The notes: generated by a model from the sequence alone, not told the origin. A stretch of DNA of 64,000 nucleotides from Mucilaginibacter defluvii (GCF_039543225.1 NZ_BAABJI010000001.1:1329193-1393192), one strand, 5' to 3'. Shown: positions 7,971-17,455, counted from the stretch's first letter. Made by a program: numbers and translations.

Positions 7971-10900
7971 TTATAAACTTAACTGGAAGCCAACCGTGTA
8001 ATAAACACCCGGACGGTAATCTTTTACGTAATAATCGCCCTGGATAAAGCTGCGATACTCCAACAGCGCGCCTTGATAACGATAAGATTCAAGGGTAACG
8101 CGACGCGGCGCGGCACCAAACTTGCGGTCAAAATCGCCATCTACGTAATGCCTGATGGGCGAGTTAAGCAGGTTTTGGGCCGCTACTCTTACGCTAAGCC
8201 TGTTGGTGATCTTTTGTAGTATGGACACGTCAAGCAGGTGGCGGGTACGGTCGAACAAGGCCGGGTCATCATCTAAACTGTGACCTGTGTTAGCCAGCAG
8301 GCGATCGCCGTAGGCGTTATACTGCACAGAGATGCGGCTGCCCTTCGGTTTGTTATCATAAAACAAGCCGGCATTGATGATCCAGGGACTGGCTGCCTGC
8401 AAAGGCCGTGACGTGCCACCCGGGTAATAATTTAAAGGTAGTGCAGGGTTTTGCGATACCCGGTTATCTGCCTTGGTTTGGTTATAGGCCGCGTTAAGTA
8501 TCACGCCCATGTGCCTGAATAGGCTACCCTCCATAAAATCCAGCTTTTTGCGCACTTCTATCTCGGCGCCGTATATACGGGCATAGCTCAGGTTGCCCGG
8601 CATAAAGCCGCCTACGCTGAAGAGGCCAGCGTTCAGGTCTTCGATCGGGTTTTTGATGTTTTTGAAATAAGCGCCGCCGGTAATGGTTTCACCTTCTGAA
8701 GGGTACCATTCCAAACGGGCATCGAAGTTATCTATCTTAGCGTCCTGCAAGCCCGAGTAGCCCTGGTAGGTAAATCCATCGGCCGGATTATAGGTAATAA
8801 ATGGCGATAGTTCTCTAAATTCAGCCCGGTTAACCGTTTTATAATAAGCCATACGCCATTGCAATTTGGGCGAAATGTGCAGGGTGGTATTTACAGAGGG
8901 CAGCCAGTAGTAAGTATAAGGCGGTGCCTGGCCTACCATACTAAATGCACCACCATCGGCGGTTTTCTTGCCATCAGGCGATAGTACCAGCCTGTCCGTA
9001 TACTCTAACCTTGTACCGGCATAAATATCCCATTGCAACTGGCGGCTGCCGATGTTGAAACGCAGCGGGATATTTAAAGCGGCATAACCAGCTGTGGTAA
9101 TGGCCTTGGCTTTGTAACCCTGGGTTTCGGTACCGGCATTACCGGTAGTTTGCAAGGCGGTAAACATGCGCTGGCCCTGTGGGCGAAGCGCATTTGCCTC
9201 CAATAAGGTTTGGCCTATCGTGTTCCACGGGTCTGCTGAATATGGCATAGCAGGATAACGGCCGTATCTGAATGCGTAGAACTGGTAATTCTTGTTACGA
9301 TTTTCGTAGTAAGCACCGGCCTTCAATTGCAGGTCTTTCCATGTTTTAGGCGCTATTTGGAAAACATAATCGATATTACCTTGCCAGCGTTTTTCCAAAC
9401 CCTCGCCATCACTGAAGTTGCCCACATTGGTGTTCTGCGGAAAAGTGTACATACGCCAGGTCGTCGCGTCGGTGATGTTCAAACTTCCTTCGCCATTGTA
9501 AATGCCATTGATGGACTTTAGATCGGGTTCGTAGATATTGGAAAATTGACCTGGGTCATACGATCTTGCCCTTGAATAATTAACGTTCCATTCTATGGAA
9601 TGCCTGTCATTATTGGTTTTATGTGTTCCTCCCAGCACGGTTGTCAGCAATTGCTGCTGGTTGTAGGCCGATTCTACACGGCGAGGGAATGGGTTGCCTG
9701 CAGAGTTGTTCCAATTGGTAGTGGTTTGTATCTGTAACTGGTCTTTGGCCATATGGTTAAACAGCACCATCAGGTTAATGTCGTTCCGCTTATCGATATT
9801 GAGCGAAAGATCCTGCATGGCAGCCAGGCGTACATTTTCTGAGTAAACAGAATCATACATCAGGCGATAATTGTCTTTATAATATGGGCTAAGCGGTGCA
9901 CCATTGGCAGGGAAGTCCGTTTCAACAAATTGATTGGCCCCTCTCGCGGTATTACTGCGGAAATAGCCGCGCTGCAACTCATACCGTGCCAGGCTCACGC
10001 TGTTCAGTTTCATGCTGCCCAGGTTGGCGTAGGTGTAATAGGTGGCATCGCCTTGAATGTCCATGGGATGATATACGTTTTGCAACGTCCACTGCTTGGC
10101 CGAGCGCTGCAAGAGTGCATCGGTCAGCTTTTCGTTCGCTATGGAATAGCCGTTGGGGTTACTTACGCTTACCTGCGATAAGGCTACGCCATATTGATTG
10201 CGGGGGATGCCTTTGGGCAAGCCGCGTGTGCCATCGTCAAAACCCAGCCAGTCGTATTTACCGTTACCGGCACTGACGTGATTGCTGAAGAACTTATTGC
10301 CGGTGCGATATTGGCCGTTCAGCGTCATCTCGAACCGGCGGATGTTCACCGATTTTTTGGTATGCACTTTGACCACACCACCGGCAAAATCGCCGGGAAG
10401 TTCCGGCGCGCCGGTCTTATAAACCAATATGCGGTCGATCACGTTGGACGGTAGCAGGTCGAAGTTGAATGCCCGTTTATTAGGATCGGTAGAGGGCATG
10501 TAAACATTGTTCAGGAACACAGGGTTGTACCTCGGTGTCATGCCACGGATGCTGATGAAACCGTCCTGTAAGGTGATACCGGCTACACGGCGTACGACTT
10601 CGGATGCCGAACGGTCTACACTGATGGTGATCTGCTCTGACGAGATGCCGGATACTACCCCAACAGCATTTTTCATTTGGCCTACCAGTTTTTCGTTGGT
10701 GCTGGTGATCACCCTATCGGCTTTTACGGTCACTTCGGCCAGGTCGCCTTGTGAGGGTTCCATTTTGATCGCCAGATAGGTCGGCTGATCTTCTTTGACC
10801 ACCACATCGTTGACCGCTGTGGTTTGATAACCGACATAGCTCAACGCTACATTATAGGTTCCGGGCTCTACCTGTAAGCTGAACCGGCCGTTTACATCAG

Positions 10901-11375
10901 TGCTTGCGCCGTTGGGGCGGCCTGATACGCGTACGGTTACGCCGATCAGTGTTTCGCCCGTTTTGGCATCGGTTACTTTGCCGGTAATGCGGCCGGGTTT
11001 GGCAGGAGGAGGTAGCTCGCTTACAGCGATAATATCGCCCAGTTGAACAAATTTCAAACGCCAGCTTTTGGCCAGTTCTTTTAAAATTACATCAACCGAT
11101 CTGTTAGTCGCCTGATAGGTCGTTAATTGTTTATCACCAATCTGTTTGGCAAATGTGAAGGAAAGAGCTGTTTGTTGCTCAATTTTGTTAAATACGTCCT
11201 CCAGGGTAGTGTTTTTGGCCGAAAAGGTGACCTGGATGGTTCTCAGATCCTGAGATTTTACATCGGCGGCCAGCAACACGCCGCTAAGGGCTATCGTGAT
11301 CACCGTTACCAGGAAGGCAAATCTCGTCATGGTCAACAGCAGTTTTATTACTATTAATTTTGTAGAATTGTACAT
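7971..11375 (-). CDS. FecA-like TonB-dependent receptor with N-terminal STN signalling domain
   Basis: 1134 aa. Signal/anchor region about residues 1-40, then an STN (secretin/TonB short N-terminal) domain about 45-120 (IQVTFSAKNTTLEDVFNKI through QLGDIIAVS). A carboxypeptidase-like domain covers about 128-215 (GRITGKVTDAKTGETLIGV) and the plug about 225-345 (SASEVVRRVAGITL, ISIRGMTPRYN, VLVYKTGAPELPGDFAGG-like). The beta-barrel ends in aromatic residues (YYTVGFQLSL). The STN domain and the sigma/anti-sigma genes upstream mean that ligand binding can be signalled to the ECF sigma factor through FecR. Substrate not identifiable: several receptors of this layout import iron complexes, others glycans or proteins. 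Confidence 0.93.
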   Translation of the reverse strand: MYNSTKLIVIKLLLTMTRFAFLVTVITIALSGVLLAADVKSQDLRTIQVTFSAKNTTLEDVFNKIEQQTALSFTFAKQIGDKQLTTYQATNRSVDVILKELAKSWRLKFVQLGDIIAVSELPPPAKPGRITGKVTDAKTGETLIGVTVRVSGRPNGASTDVNGRFSLQVEPGTYNVALSYVGYQTTAVNDVVVKEDQPTYLAIKMEPSQGDLAEVTVKADRVITSTNEKLVGQMKNAVGVVSGISSEQITISVDRSASEVVRRVAGITLQDGFISIRGMTPRYNPVFLNNVYMPSTDPNKRAFNFDLLPSNVIDRILVYKTGAPELPGDFAGGVVKVHTKKSVNIRRFEMTLNGQYRTGNKFFSNHVSAGNGKYDWLGFDDGTRGLPKGIPRNQYGVALSQVSVSNPNGYSIANEKLTDALLQRSAKQWTLQNVYHPMDIQGDATYYTYANLGSMKLNSVSLARYELQRGYFRSNTARGANQFVETDFPANGAPLSPYYKDNYRLMYDSVYSENVRLAAMQDLSLNIDKRNDINLMVLFNHMAKDQLQIQTTTNWNNSAGNPFPRRVESAYNQQQLLTTVLGGTHKTNNDRHSIEWNVNYSRARSYDPGQFSNIYEPDLKSINGIYNGEGSLNITDATTWRMYTFPQNTNVGNFSDGEGLEKRWQGNIDYVFQIAPKTWKDLQLKAGAYYENRNKNYQFYAFRYGRYPAMPYSADPWNTIGQTLLEANALRPQGQRMFTALQTTGNAGTETQGYKAKAITTAGYAALNIPLRFNIGSRQLQWDIYAGTRLEYTDRLVLSPDGKKTADGGAFSMVGQAPPYTYYWLPSVNTTLHISPKLQWRMAYYKTVNRAEFRELSPFITYNPADGFTYQGYSGLQDAKIDNFDARLEWYPSEGETITGGAYFKNIKNPIEDLNAGLFSVGGFMPGNLSYARIYGAEIEVRKKLDFMEGSLFRHMGVILNAAYNQTKADNRVSQNPALPLNYYPGGTSRPLQAASPWIINAGLFYDNKPKGSRISVQYNAYGDRLLANTGHSLDDDPALFDRTRHLLDVSILQKITNRLSVRVAAQNLLNSPIRHYVDGDFDRKFGAAPRRVTLESYRYQGALLEYRSFIQGDYYVKDYRPGVYYTVGFQLSL

Positions 11376-11538
11376 AAGTTTTTAGAATGATTTATTGTCC
11401 TCAGAAAATGATAGATCGGCGTGAACTTATTTTGAGCGGAAGTGTCGTAACCACTTTCACTCTTTTTTATTCCATCCGATTTTTGGGTGGGTGTTTATTA
11501 CATAGCGTTTCTCCCTTCTTCCGTTCGCTTGATTGTTT

Positions 11539-12507
11539 TTACCATACTGTTATTTCGCTGTTCTTTATTTCGTACCGAAATTCTCCGGCTATGCTCAGTG
11601 CTTTTATCACCGTGTTAATACTGTGGTTCTTAACCTTCAGGCTGATCTGCTTTTGCTGCAACGATGGATTTTTGAATATGATCCTAACCTTGTAGTAGCG
11701 TTCCAGCTGGCGGGCAATATTTTGCAGTGTTTCTTCCCTGAAGTTGAACCGGCCTTTTTGCCAGATGCCAATGCCTGCAACGTCTGTTTTTAACTGATCA
11801 ATATTGTTTTTAGAACGGCGATACACCAGCCTGTCGCCCGGTAGCAGCATGTATGCTTTTGTTTGAAGGTTGAGGGGTAGAACGCCGACCTTACCGCTGG
11901 ATACCGTAACTGATAGTTCTCCGTCATCACCATAAGCCTTTACATCGAAAGAAGTGCCCAGTACTTGTACATCCAGTTTGTCAGTATGTACTTTAAATGG
12001 TTTGCCGGGATCATGGGCCACATCGAAATAGGCCTCGCCCGTCAAAAATACTTCACGGGTCTTACCTGTTAACTCGGTGGGATATTTTAAACGGCTCTCG
12101 CTATTCAGCGTGATCTTTGTGCCATCGGTAAGTGTAACGGTCTTGATCTCGCCCGTTTGTGTTGAAAGCTGGGAATAGGCAGGCTGAACATCATCTGCAT
12201 CTTGTTTTTGTGATCCAAAATAGACCATGCCGGCTATACTGGCCACAATTAGCAGGCTTGCAGCCACTGAACGAACCCATAGCGGGAACCGAACGACTTT
12301 GGCAGACCTGGTATTTTCGCTGAAGAAGTGACGCTTCAGTTCGCCTTTGGAAAGTTCTTCTTTTGCGGCCAGTTGTTCATCGGTCAGTTGCCCGATCACG
12401 TCCAGGCGGATGAGCCACCGGGCGATCAGTGCTTTTTCTTCTTCAGTAACCATTCCCTGGCGATACTTCTGAAAAAGCGCCTCTAATTGTTGTTGTTCGT
12501 TCTGCAT
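11539..12507 (-). CDS. FecR-family anti-sigma factor / sigma regulator
   Basis: 322 aa. The cytoplasmic N-terminal region (QQQLEALFQKYRQGMVTEEE) is followed by a single membrane helix at about 98-120 (VRSVAASLLIVASIAGMVYF). The periplasmic FecR domain is clear (VTLTDGTKITLNSESRLKYP, REVFLTGEAYFDV, VQVLGTSFDVKAY). The C-terminal DUF4974-like domain (FREETLQNIARQLERYY) would contact the STN domain of the receptor. It lies 59 bases after the sigma gene and 163 bases before the receptor gene, the standard order of this regulatory unit. Confidence 0.95.
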   Translation of the reverse strand: MQNEQQQLEALFQKYRQGMVTEEEKALIARWLIRLDVIGQLTDEQLAAKEELSKGELKRHFFSENTRSAKVVRFPLWVRSVAASLLIVASIAGMVYFGSQKQDADDVQPAYSQLSTQTGEIKTVTLTDGTKITLNSESRLKYPTELTGKTREVFLTGEAYFDVAHDPGKPFKVHTDKLDVQVLGTSFDVKAYGDDGELSVTVSSGKVGVLPLNLQTKAYMLLPGDRLVYRRSKNNIDQLKTDVAGIGIWQKGRFNFREETLQNIARQLERYYKVRIIFKNPSLQQKQISLKVKNHSINTVIKALSIAGEFRYEIKNSEITVW

Positions 12508-12566
12508 CCTATAAACAATAAGCAGAACATGGGCTTTAGACCCAGAAAATTATCGTTAAATATTGA

Positions 12567-13184
12567 TTAATTAATTGTTAACCAAATCAGGACGGTGATC
12601 TCGAAAGCGGTAAGAGAGGAATCGGCCGTTACGTTGCGGATGCGGTTGAAAGCGATATTGAGCTGGTTTTTTACGGTTTTTGGGGAAATATCCAGCTCTT
12701 CGGCTATTTGTGATATGGAATAACCGTTACTGCGGCTCAGCACAAAAACTTTGCGCATTTTCTCCGGCATCTCTGCGATCGTCCGGTCGATCACTTCGAT
12801 AAGCGCCTCGTACTGCGATTCCATTTCCCTGATCTCCATCGGGTCCAGGTAGGGTGTAGTAGCTGAATCCTGCTGAAGAAAATCCGAAAAATGCCGGAAG
12901 TGCTTTTGCTGAAATCCTTTATCGCGGAAATAACCTGACAATTTGAACCAGAGCCGGTTCTTTAAGTAATTGGGTAAAGAGTTAGTGATCGAGAAGGTGG
13001 CACGTTTGTCCCAAAGCTCAATGAACATCTCCTGAACAAGATTATAGGCCTCATCTTCATCACCTATTTTTTTAGCAGCATGGGTGTATAAAGAGCGGTA
13101 ATAGCGGCGGTGCAGTTCTTCAAATGCAGCATAATCAGCATCCCTGATCCGCTGCAAAAGTTCCTGTTCGCCTACATGTTGCAT
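12567..13184 (-). CDS. ECF RNA polymerase sigma factor, FecI-like
   Basis: 205 aa. Region 2 at about residues 20-85 (LHRRYYRSLYTHAAKKIGD, AYNLVQEMFIELWDKR) and region 4 at about 135-185 (EMPEKMRKVFVLSRSNGYSI, QIAEELDISPKTVKNQLNIA). The C-terminus has a hydrophobic tail (FEITVLIWLTI), as seen in some Bacteroidota ECF factors. Followed by FecR and receptor genes, it would direct transcription of that cluster when released by FecR. It is the first gene of the cluster. Confidence 0.95.
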   Translation of the reverse strand: MQHVGEQELLQRIRDADYAAFEELHRRYYRSLYTHAAKKIGDEDEAYNLVQEMFIELWDKRATFSITNSLPNYLKNRLWFKLSGYFRDKGFQQKHFRHFSDFLQQDSATTPYLDPMEIREMESQYEALIEVIDRTIAEMPEKMRKVFVLSRSNGYSISQIAEELDISPKTVKNQLNIAFNRIRNVTADSSLTAFEITVLIWLTIN

Positions 13185-13330
13185 TTGTCCTAAAATTACA
13201 GATGCAAAAATAGTCCCGCAATATTATTTTAATATTAACTTAAAATATAGCCTATAAAAACGTGATGATGGGTTATTATTGAATTTGGCCAAAGATCAAC
13301 CGGCTTTGGATGTTTTAATGCTTTAGGCTT

Positions 13331-13972
13331 TCAGACTCCGGCTTTATAGGCCCACCCTACGATCATTTCAATAGCTTCCAACATTTCGTCACGTCCTTTT
13401 TCGGTCGAAAGATCAAGGCCTGAAAAGCTGCCGCCGTTGTGGCGGGTATGTAGGATGGAATAATAGATGCCGCCGACCAGCAAGGCTGCGACAGCGCGGA
13501 AGTTAATGTTCGTTTTCTTGAAATGGGTATCGGTCATTTCAAAGAGCTGCTGGCCCAGACTTTCCCGGACGTTATGGATGCTGCGCATCAAGGGGCTTTT
13601 AGACGTGACCTCCCAAATGATGAGTTCCTGTACTTGCTTCTCAAGGTGGAAGTAGCGGAATTGGTTTTGTAAGATGTCGGTGATGAGTTTCTGATGATCG
13701 GTAAAGGCGTGGCGTTCGGTCAGTTCTTTTACTTTATCGGCGAACATCATCCAGTAGTCGGTTTCGAGGATATAGGCTTCCATCAGGTTATTGAAATCAC
13801 GGTCGAAGTAATCATAGATCAGTTTTTTGGTGACACCGGCCTGTTTGGCCACTTTATTGACGCCAAGTCCGGCATAGCCGTCTTTGCGCAGGATCTGACC
13901 GACCGCATCAATGAGTTTTCTTTTGGTCAGTTCTTTGTTCCGGATCTGTTTGTGTTTTTCAGAAGGTTTCAT
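13331..13972 (-). CDS. TetR/AcrR-family transcriptional regulator (copy 2)
   Basis: 213 aa, closely similar over its whole length to the TetR protein encoded at 5183-5818: the DNA-binding helices (VNKVAKQAGVTKKLIYDYF) are identical and long C-terminal stretches (HFKKTNINFRAVAALLVGG) are unchanged. The two genes lie in the same orientation and flank the sigma/FecR/receptor cluster. The upstream sequences differ: this copy is preceded by a 51-codon ORF rather than the microprotein genes. Identical recognition helices imply overlapping DNA targets. Confidence 0.92.
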   Translation of the reverse strand: MKPSEKHKQIRNKELTKRKLIDAVGQILRKDGYAGLGVNKVAKQAGVTKKLIYDYFDRDFNNLMEAYILETDYWMMFADKVKELTERHAFTDHQKLITDILQNQFRYFHLEKQVQELIIWEVTSKSPLMRSIHNVRESLGQQLFEMTDTHFKKTNINFRAVAALLVGGIYYSILHTRHNGGSFSGLDLSTEKGRDEMLEAIEMIVGWAYKAGV

Positions 13973-13974
13973 TT

Positions 13975-14130
13975 TTAGTTATCGTTTATTGCCGTCTTTT
14001 CAATAAGTGTTTTTCCCGCCGGGTCTTTATCATGGTTATTTCCCTGCGTATAACTTTTTCCATATATTTCAAAATGATGCAAGCGGTCAAAGCATAGATG
14101 CATTCTTGCATGTTTGTAATTGCTGCTCAT
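13975..14130 (-). CDS. Possible 51-aa protein just upstream of TetR copy 2
   Basis: Open frame starting MSSNYKHARMHLCFDR and ending two bases before the TetR start codon. It is His/Asp/Lys-rich, without a membrane segment. Its position supports translation with the TetR gene, but composition alone does not prove coding. It has no likeness to the small genes upstream of TetR copy 1. It could simply be leader sequence. Confidence 0.3.
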   Translation of the reverse strand: MSSNYKHARMHLCFDRLHHFEIYGKSYTQGNNHDKDPAGKTLIEKTAINDN

Positions 14131-14212
14131 TAAAAACCGACTGCGCCTGAAGGTATTACAGCGCAGCGGGCCTTATCGACCGGCCTTTTCCCGACCGGGC
14201 ACAACGACGCGG

Positions 14213-15442
14213 TCAGGAGGATGAGGTATAGCCGGTTCGGTCATGCCGTTGATAGCCGGTCATCACGACCAGCAGACAGGCCCCGATCATCAGCCAGGTC
14301 ACGTAGCCGGCATGTTTCAAAAGGTCGGTCGCCTGCTGCCCGATCACGTCGCTGGTGATCAGGTTACTGAACATGGCCAGCAAGATCAGCACACTTAGTA
14401 AGGCCATTCGCTGTTGCCGGATCAGTACATAACACAGATAGGTATAAATAAAAGCGGTCACGACATGATGATGCGCCCAAACCCGGCCGGGTAATAAGAG
14501 CGGTACCAGAAAGATCAGGCATAGGTCTGCAGCCGAGAACCGCTGCCTGTCTTTGACGTACCGGTCATATAGGAATTTACAGGTCAGCAGGGCCATAGAT
14601 GCTAACTGGAGGATATGGACGACCGTTTGCAACAGGTCTGCTTCGAGCAGAAAGACCGGTGCAATGCCGGCAGCGGGATTTCCCGAAACCAGTTTCCGGA
14701 GCACCGCAGGTATCCCTAAACTAATGATATTCTCATCTATTTTACCGTCAGCAAAGGGTGCCATAAAGGCGGCAATATATTCCTGCCAATCCGCGGTCCC
14801 AGCTTCATAACCACGGATCATGAAAGGCAATAAAATGAACGGGAGGCTGCAGATGGCGATCCATACCCAATCCCTTGGGCCGCGCTTGATGGCGAAAAAG
14901 AAAAGGAAAAGTATGGGTGTGACCTTGAGAAAGGTTGCCGCCCACAGGAATAGATAGCTTCGCCGGTAGTGCCCGGTCTGAAAAGCGAGGATGCCGAGCA
15001 GGGTCAGGCAGAACACGGGCAGGTTGGCATTCATCCAGATGTAGTTATGCCAGTAGAACCCTGCGGACAATGCTGCCGCGATCAACAACGGCCATTTCAG
15101 GTCCTGGTTGGGGAATTCCAATTGCATGACCTTTCGCACCAGCAGGAATGAGGGCAGCCAAAGGCCCCAATTGATCAGAAAAGTAAAAATGAAGGCCGAG
15201 CTATGAAAGGGCAAAAGGGCGAACAAGCTGAAACAAAAGGCAGCGAATGGCGGATACGTGAAGCCGCCGTCAACCAGGCCGGGGGTGTAGATCTTTTGCC
15301 CGCTGAGAAAGTCCTTTCCCGCCTTCCAATAGATATAATGATCGCCGTTGACATCGGCCTTCATCCCGCGGTTATAGGACATCACGCCGAAGGTCAGGGT
15401 GACCAAAAATAGCATGATAGATAGAGCGATAAGATTTCGCAT
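14213..15442 (-). CDS. GT87-family (DUF2029) polyprenol-linked sugar transferase
   Basis: 409 aa with about ten hydrophobic helices. The N-terminal extracytoplasmic loop carries the family pattern of an acidic residue followed by the G..IY...F.YPP signature: ADVNGDHYIYWKAGKDFLSG, then KIYTPG and FTYPPFAAF. Later segments include FLKVTPILFLFFF. GT87 enzymes are integral membrane glycosyltransferases using polyprenyl-phosphate sugars; the acceptor cannot be told here. The gene stands alone between the TetR and metal regions on the minus strand. Confidence 0.8.
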   Translation of the reverse strand: MRNLIALSIMLFLVTLTFGVMSYNRGMKADVNGDHYIYWKAGKDFLSGQKIYTPGLVDGGFTYPPFAAFCFSLFALLPFHSSAFIFTFLINWGLWLPSFLLVRKVMQLEFPNQDLKWPLLIAAALSAGFYWHNYIWMNANLPVFCLTLLGILAFQTGHYRRSYLFLWAATFLKVTPILFLFFFAIKRGPRDWVWIAICSLPFILLPFMIRGYEAGTADWQEYIAAFMAPFADGKIDENIISLGIPAVLRKLVSGNPAAGIAPVFLLEADLLQTVVHILQLASMALLTCKFLYDRYVKDRQRFSAADLCLIFLVPLLLPGRVWAHHHVVTAFIYTYLCYVLIRQQRMALLSVLILLAMFSNLITSDVIGQQATDLLKHAGYVTWLMIGACLLVVMTGYQRHDRTGYTSSS

Positions 15443-15594
15443 AAGAAATTCTTTAAGATTTTGAGTGAACAGTAAAAGGTGATGCGCGCACTTTGTCAGG
15501 GCAAAGCAGCAGCGTTCCCACTTACAGGTGGGGCTGATCGGAAAGCTGAATTTCTGACCGTGTCCGGTGTTGCTATCTGATCGCTAAAAAACTT

Positions 15595-15858
15595 TCACGC
15601 CAAGGAGAGTATCCAGAAGATCAAACCGACGATCAGGACGACCGCCAGTACTTTGCCTGCATAACTATCCAGCTTATAATCGAAAACAAGGATGATGGAC
15701 CATATCCTTTTGCGTAGGGTCAGCAAAATAATGAGCGCTAAAAAAAAGCCGCCCAAAAAGGCGAGGATCATTGTCTTGTGCTCCACGACCGCAAGCATTC
15801 CTAAAGGTATGCCGGCAGCACTTGAGAAGTTTTTAATAAATAGCGATAGGGTATCCAT
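15595..15858 (-). CDS. Small two-helix membrane protein
   Basis: 87 aa from MDTLSLFIKNFSSAAG; an 18-codon longer reading from 15912 is possible. Two hydrophobic helices are visible (MILAFLGGFFLALIILLTL and VLAVVLIVGLIFWILSLA), separated by a short basic/aromatic segment (RKRIWSIILVFDYKLDSY). No family recognised. It lies in the same direction as the His-rich secreted protein and MgtC genes, so it may belong to the metal region. Confidence 0.6.
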   Translation of the reverse strand: MDTLSLFIKNFSSAAGIPLGMLAVVEHKTMILAFLGGFFLALIILLTLRKRIWSIILVFDYKLDSYAGKVLAVVLIVGLIFWILSLA

Positions 15859-16076
15859 CAGGTAGCCGCTTGCTGAACTGCATTGTAAAAGCGTGGTTCC
15901 TTGTCCGATCATTCGTCATGAACATGTAGTTTGAAAATCTCCCCCGGAGAAACCCAAATGGAAAAAGCAGTCATCATTAGCATATCGATGCTGATGGCTG
16001 TTCATCTTAAATTTGACCGGAAAATACAGATAGGTACAGCTTGACCCCGGGCGGGCGGGCTGCAGAAATTCAATAA

Positions 16077-16424
16077 TTAGCAGTGTGGCGGGCCGCGATG
16101 GTCCGGTATAGAGAGAAAAGGGTCAGGCGGGAATGGATCGTCCGTCGTCAGCACATACGATTGCGGGGGTGCTGTTTCCGGCCGGACGTAGAAATGATCG
16201 AACCTGTACAACAGGGTCACGATCCCATTTCCGATCTCGTTTACCAGGTCATTATCGTGGTAAAAATGATGGTCAACGTTCACCTGTTCCAGCGGACCTT
16301 CCGCGTGGTGCATGAGCCGGAGGTCGTGTACCAGTTCGGCTTCATGGTGATGCGGCGTGATATTATGATAAATCAGCAGGAACATTCCTGCCATTACCAT
16401 CAATCTGCCAAGCCATTTTGCCAT
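16077..16424 (-). CDS. His-rich putative metal-binding secreted or anchored protein
   Basis: 115 aa. One hydrophobic N-terminal segment (LMVMAGMFLLIYHNI) acts as signal or anchor and is followed directly by HHHEAELVHDLRLMHHAEG and VDHHFYHDNDL, that is 11 or more His in about 45 residues. The C-terminus is Pro-rich and ends HC. The pattern fits periplasmic metal binding. It lies between MgtC-like and GT87 genes, next to a divergent metal-efflux operon. No named family recognised. Confidence 0.65.
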   Translation of the reverse strand: MAKWLGRLMVMAGMFLLIYHNITPHHHEAELVHDLRLMHHAEGPLEQVNVDHHFYHDNDLVNEIGNGIVTLLYRFDHFYVRPETAPPQSYVLTTDDPFPPDPFLSIPDHRGPPHC

Positions 16425-16514
16425 ATGTGTAAATATAAATGCTCCATATTAGAATTTGATAAACATGGAAAGATTTTTTGATCTTCTATCAAATTTTCCG
16501 TTGTTGGAGCGGGA

Positions 16515-16970
16515 TCAGGCATGTTCTTCTTTCTCCCGGATCTTTTTTTTCCACCGCAGGTACCACTTCTGATGATGAAGGGAAAGCAGAAAGTACAACA
16601 CACCTGCGGTACCGGTAGCGACCAGGAATTCGTTCAGTCCGATGGTCACACCGACCGCCGCGGTACACCAGATGGTGGCTGCGGTGGTCAGGCCGGAGGA
16701 GTTGTTGGAATCACGGTCGCGGGAGATGATGCCGGCACCCAGGAAGCCGACGCCGACAACGATGTTGGCCACGACGCGCGAGGCCGCAGCGAGATCGCCC
16801 AGGTGAGCGGCTACGGAGGTAAAGATCGTCGCACCGGCACATACGGCTGCATAGGTGCGGATGCCCGCATCGCGTCCATGTTTTTCACGGTCGTATCCGA
16901 TGATACCACCCAGGACGACGGCGGCCAGGATCTTTGCAAAAACGATGAGTTCAGTATTCAAAGAGATCAT
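16515..16970 (-). CDS. MgtC/SapB-family membrane protein
   Basis: 151 aa with four to five membrane helices and the typical MgtC N-terminal sequence: LGGIIGYDREKHGRDAGIRT, then CAGATIFTSVA, VANIVVGVGFLGAGII and GLTTAATIWCTAAVGVTIG. The C-terminal cytoplasmic ACT-like domain of longer MgtC proteins is absent; a basic tail (KWYLRWKKKIREKEEHA) takes its place. Family members are linked to Mg2+ limitation and to inhibition of F-type ATPase in pathogens, so this is a plausible Mg2+/ion-homeostasis role. It is divergent from the DUF6660/Czc operon. Confidence 0.9.
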   Translation of the reverse strand: MISLNTELIVFAKILAAVVLGGIIGYDREKHGRDAGIRTYAAVCAGATIFTSVAAHLGDLAAASRVVANIVVGVGFLGAGIISRDRDSNNSSGLTTAATIWCTAAVGVTIGLNEFLVATGTAGVLYFLLSLHHQKWYLRWKKKIREKEEHA

Positions 16971-17124
16971 AAGATCAGGTTTTTGTTAAATTATGTTAAA
17001 ATGGTTTTGATCCTGTAACACGATTCCACGTTCACTATCCAAAAACAAAGGTGCCCAATGCTTGTTAAATGTCAGGTTTACCGGGGACCGGATAAATGTA
17101 ATTATTATTTTATTTGTAAATTAT

Positions 17125-17132
17125 TATCTTTG
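17125..17132 (+). promoter_or_regulatory. Bacteroidota -7 promoter element before the efflux operon
   Basis: TATCTTTG matches TAnnTTTG exactly and ends 8 bases before the ATG at 17141, so the transcript would have almost no leader. No good TTTG -33 element is found at the expected 19-21 base spacing; the region upstream is AT-rich. The same octamer stands at nearly the same distance before the gene at 30997. Confidence 0.6.
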
Positions 17133-17140
17133 CCCTCAGC

Positions 17141-17455
17141 ATGAAATGGTTCTGTTACGTGTTCGCCTTATTTTTCCTTTGCATGGACCTGGAGCCGTGT
17201 AAGGATGTGGTGGGCTCTGTCCGGAGCACAACATCGATCGCTACCATTCAAGATCAGCATGAATCACACAGCGGTCAGGACCAATGTCCGCCGATGTGTC
17301 ATTGCGGGTGCTGCAATATGCAGGTCGTATTTACCAAAAAGATCATCATCCGTGCTGTTGAAACTAAATTAACTACTGTTACCGACGCGTACCTGCCGGA
17401 AAAACCGGTGACCCGTCCGACGAATATCTGGCAGCCGCCCAAGCTCGCCGCATAA
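17141..17455 (+). CDS. DUF6660-like small Cys-rich exported protein, first gene of the metal-efflux operon
   Basis: 104 aa. Signal peptide-like start MKWFCYVFALFFLCMDLEPC, then a metal-site-like cluster QDQCPPMCHCGCCNMQVV, and a conserved ending NIWQPPKLAA. A homologue with the same QDQCPPxCxCxCC core and NxWQPPKL ending is at 40677-40997. Such short proteins are often seen ahead of czc-type operons in Bacteroidota; a role as periplasmic metal binder is inferred from the Cys/His pattern. The family name is from memory. It is followed after 78 bases by a small membrane protein and then CzcA. Confidence 0.75.
   Translation: MKWFCYVFALFFLCMDLEPCKDVVGSVRSTTSIATIQDQHESHSGQDQCPPMCHCGCCNMQVVFTKKIIIRAVETKLTTVTDAYLPEKPVTRPTNIWQPPKLAA

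Noticed and set aside
15958..16044. 28-codon plus-strand ORF (MEKAVIISISMLMAVHL...)
   Set aside because: Very short, no coupling to neighbours and no conserved context; not enough support.
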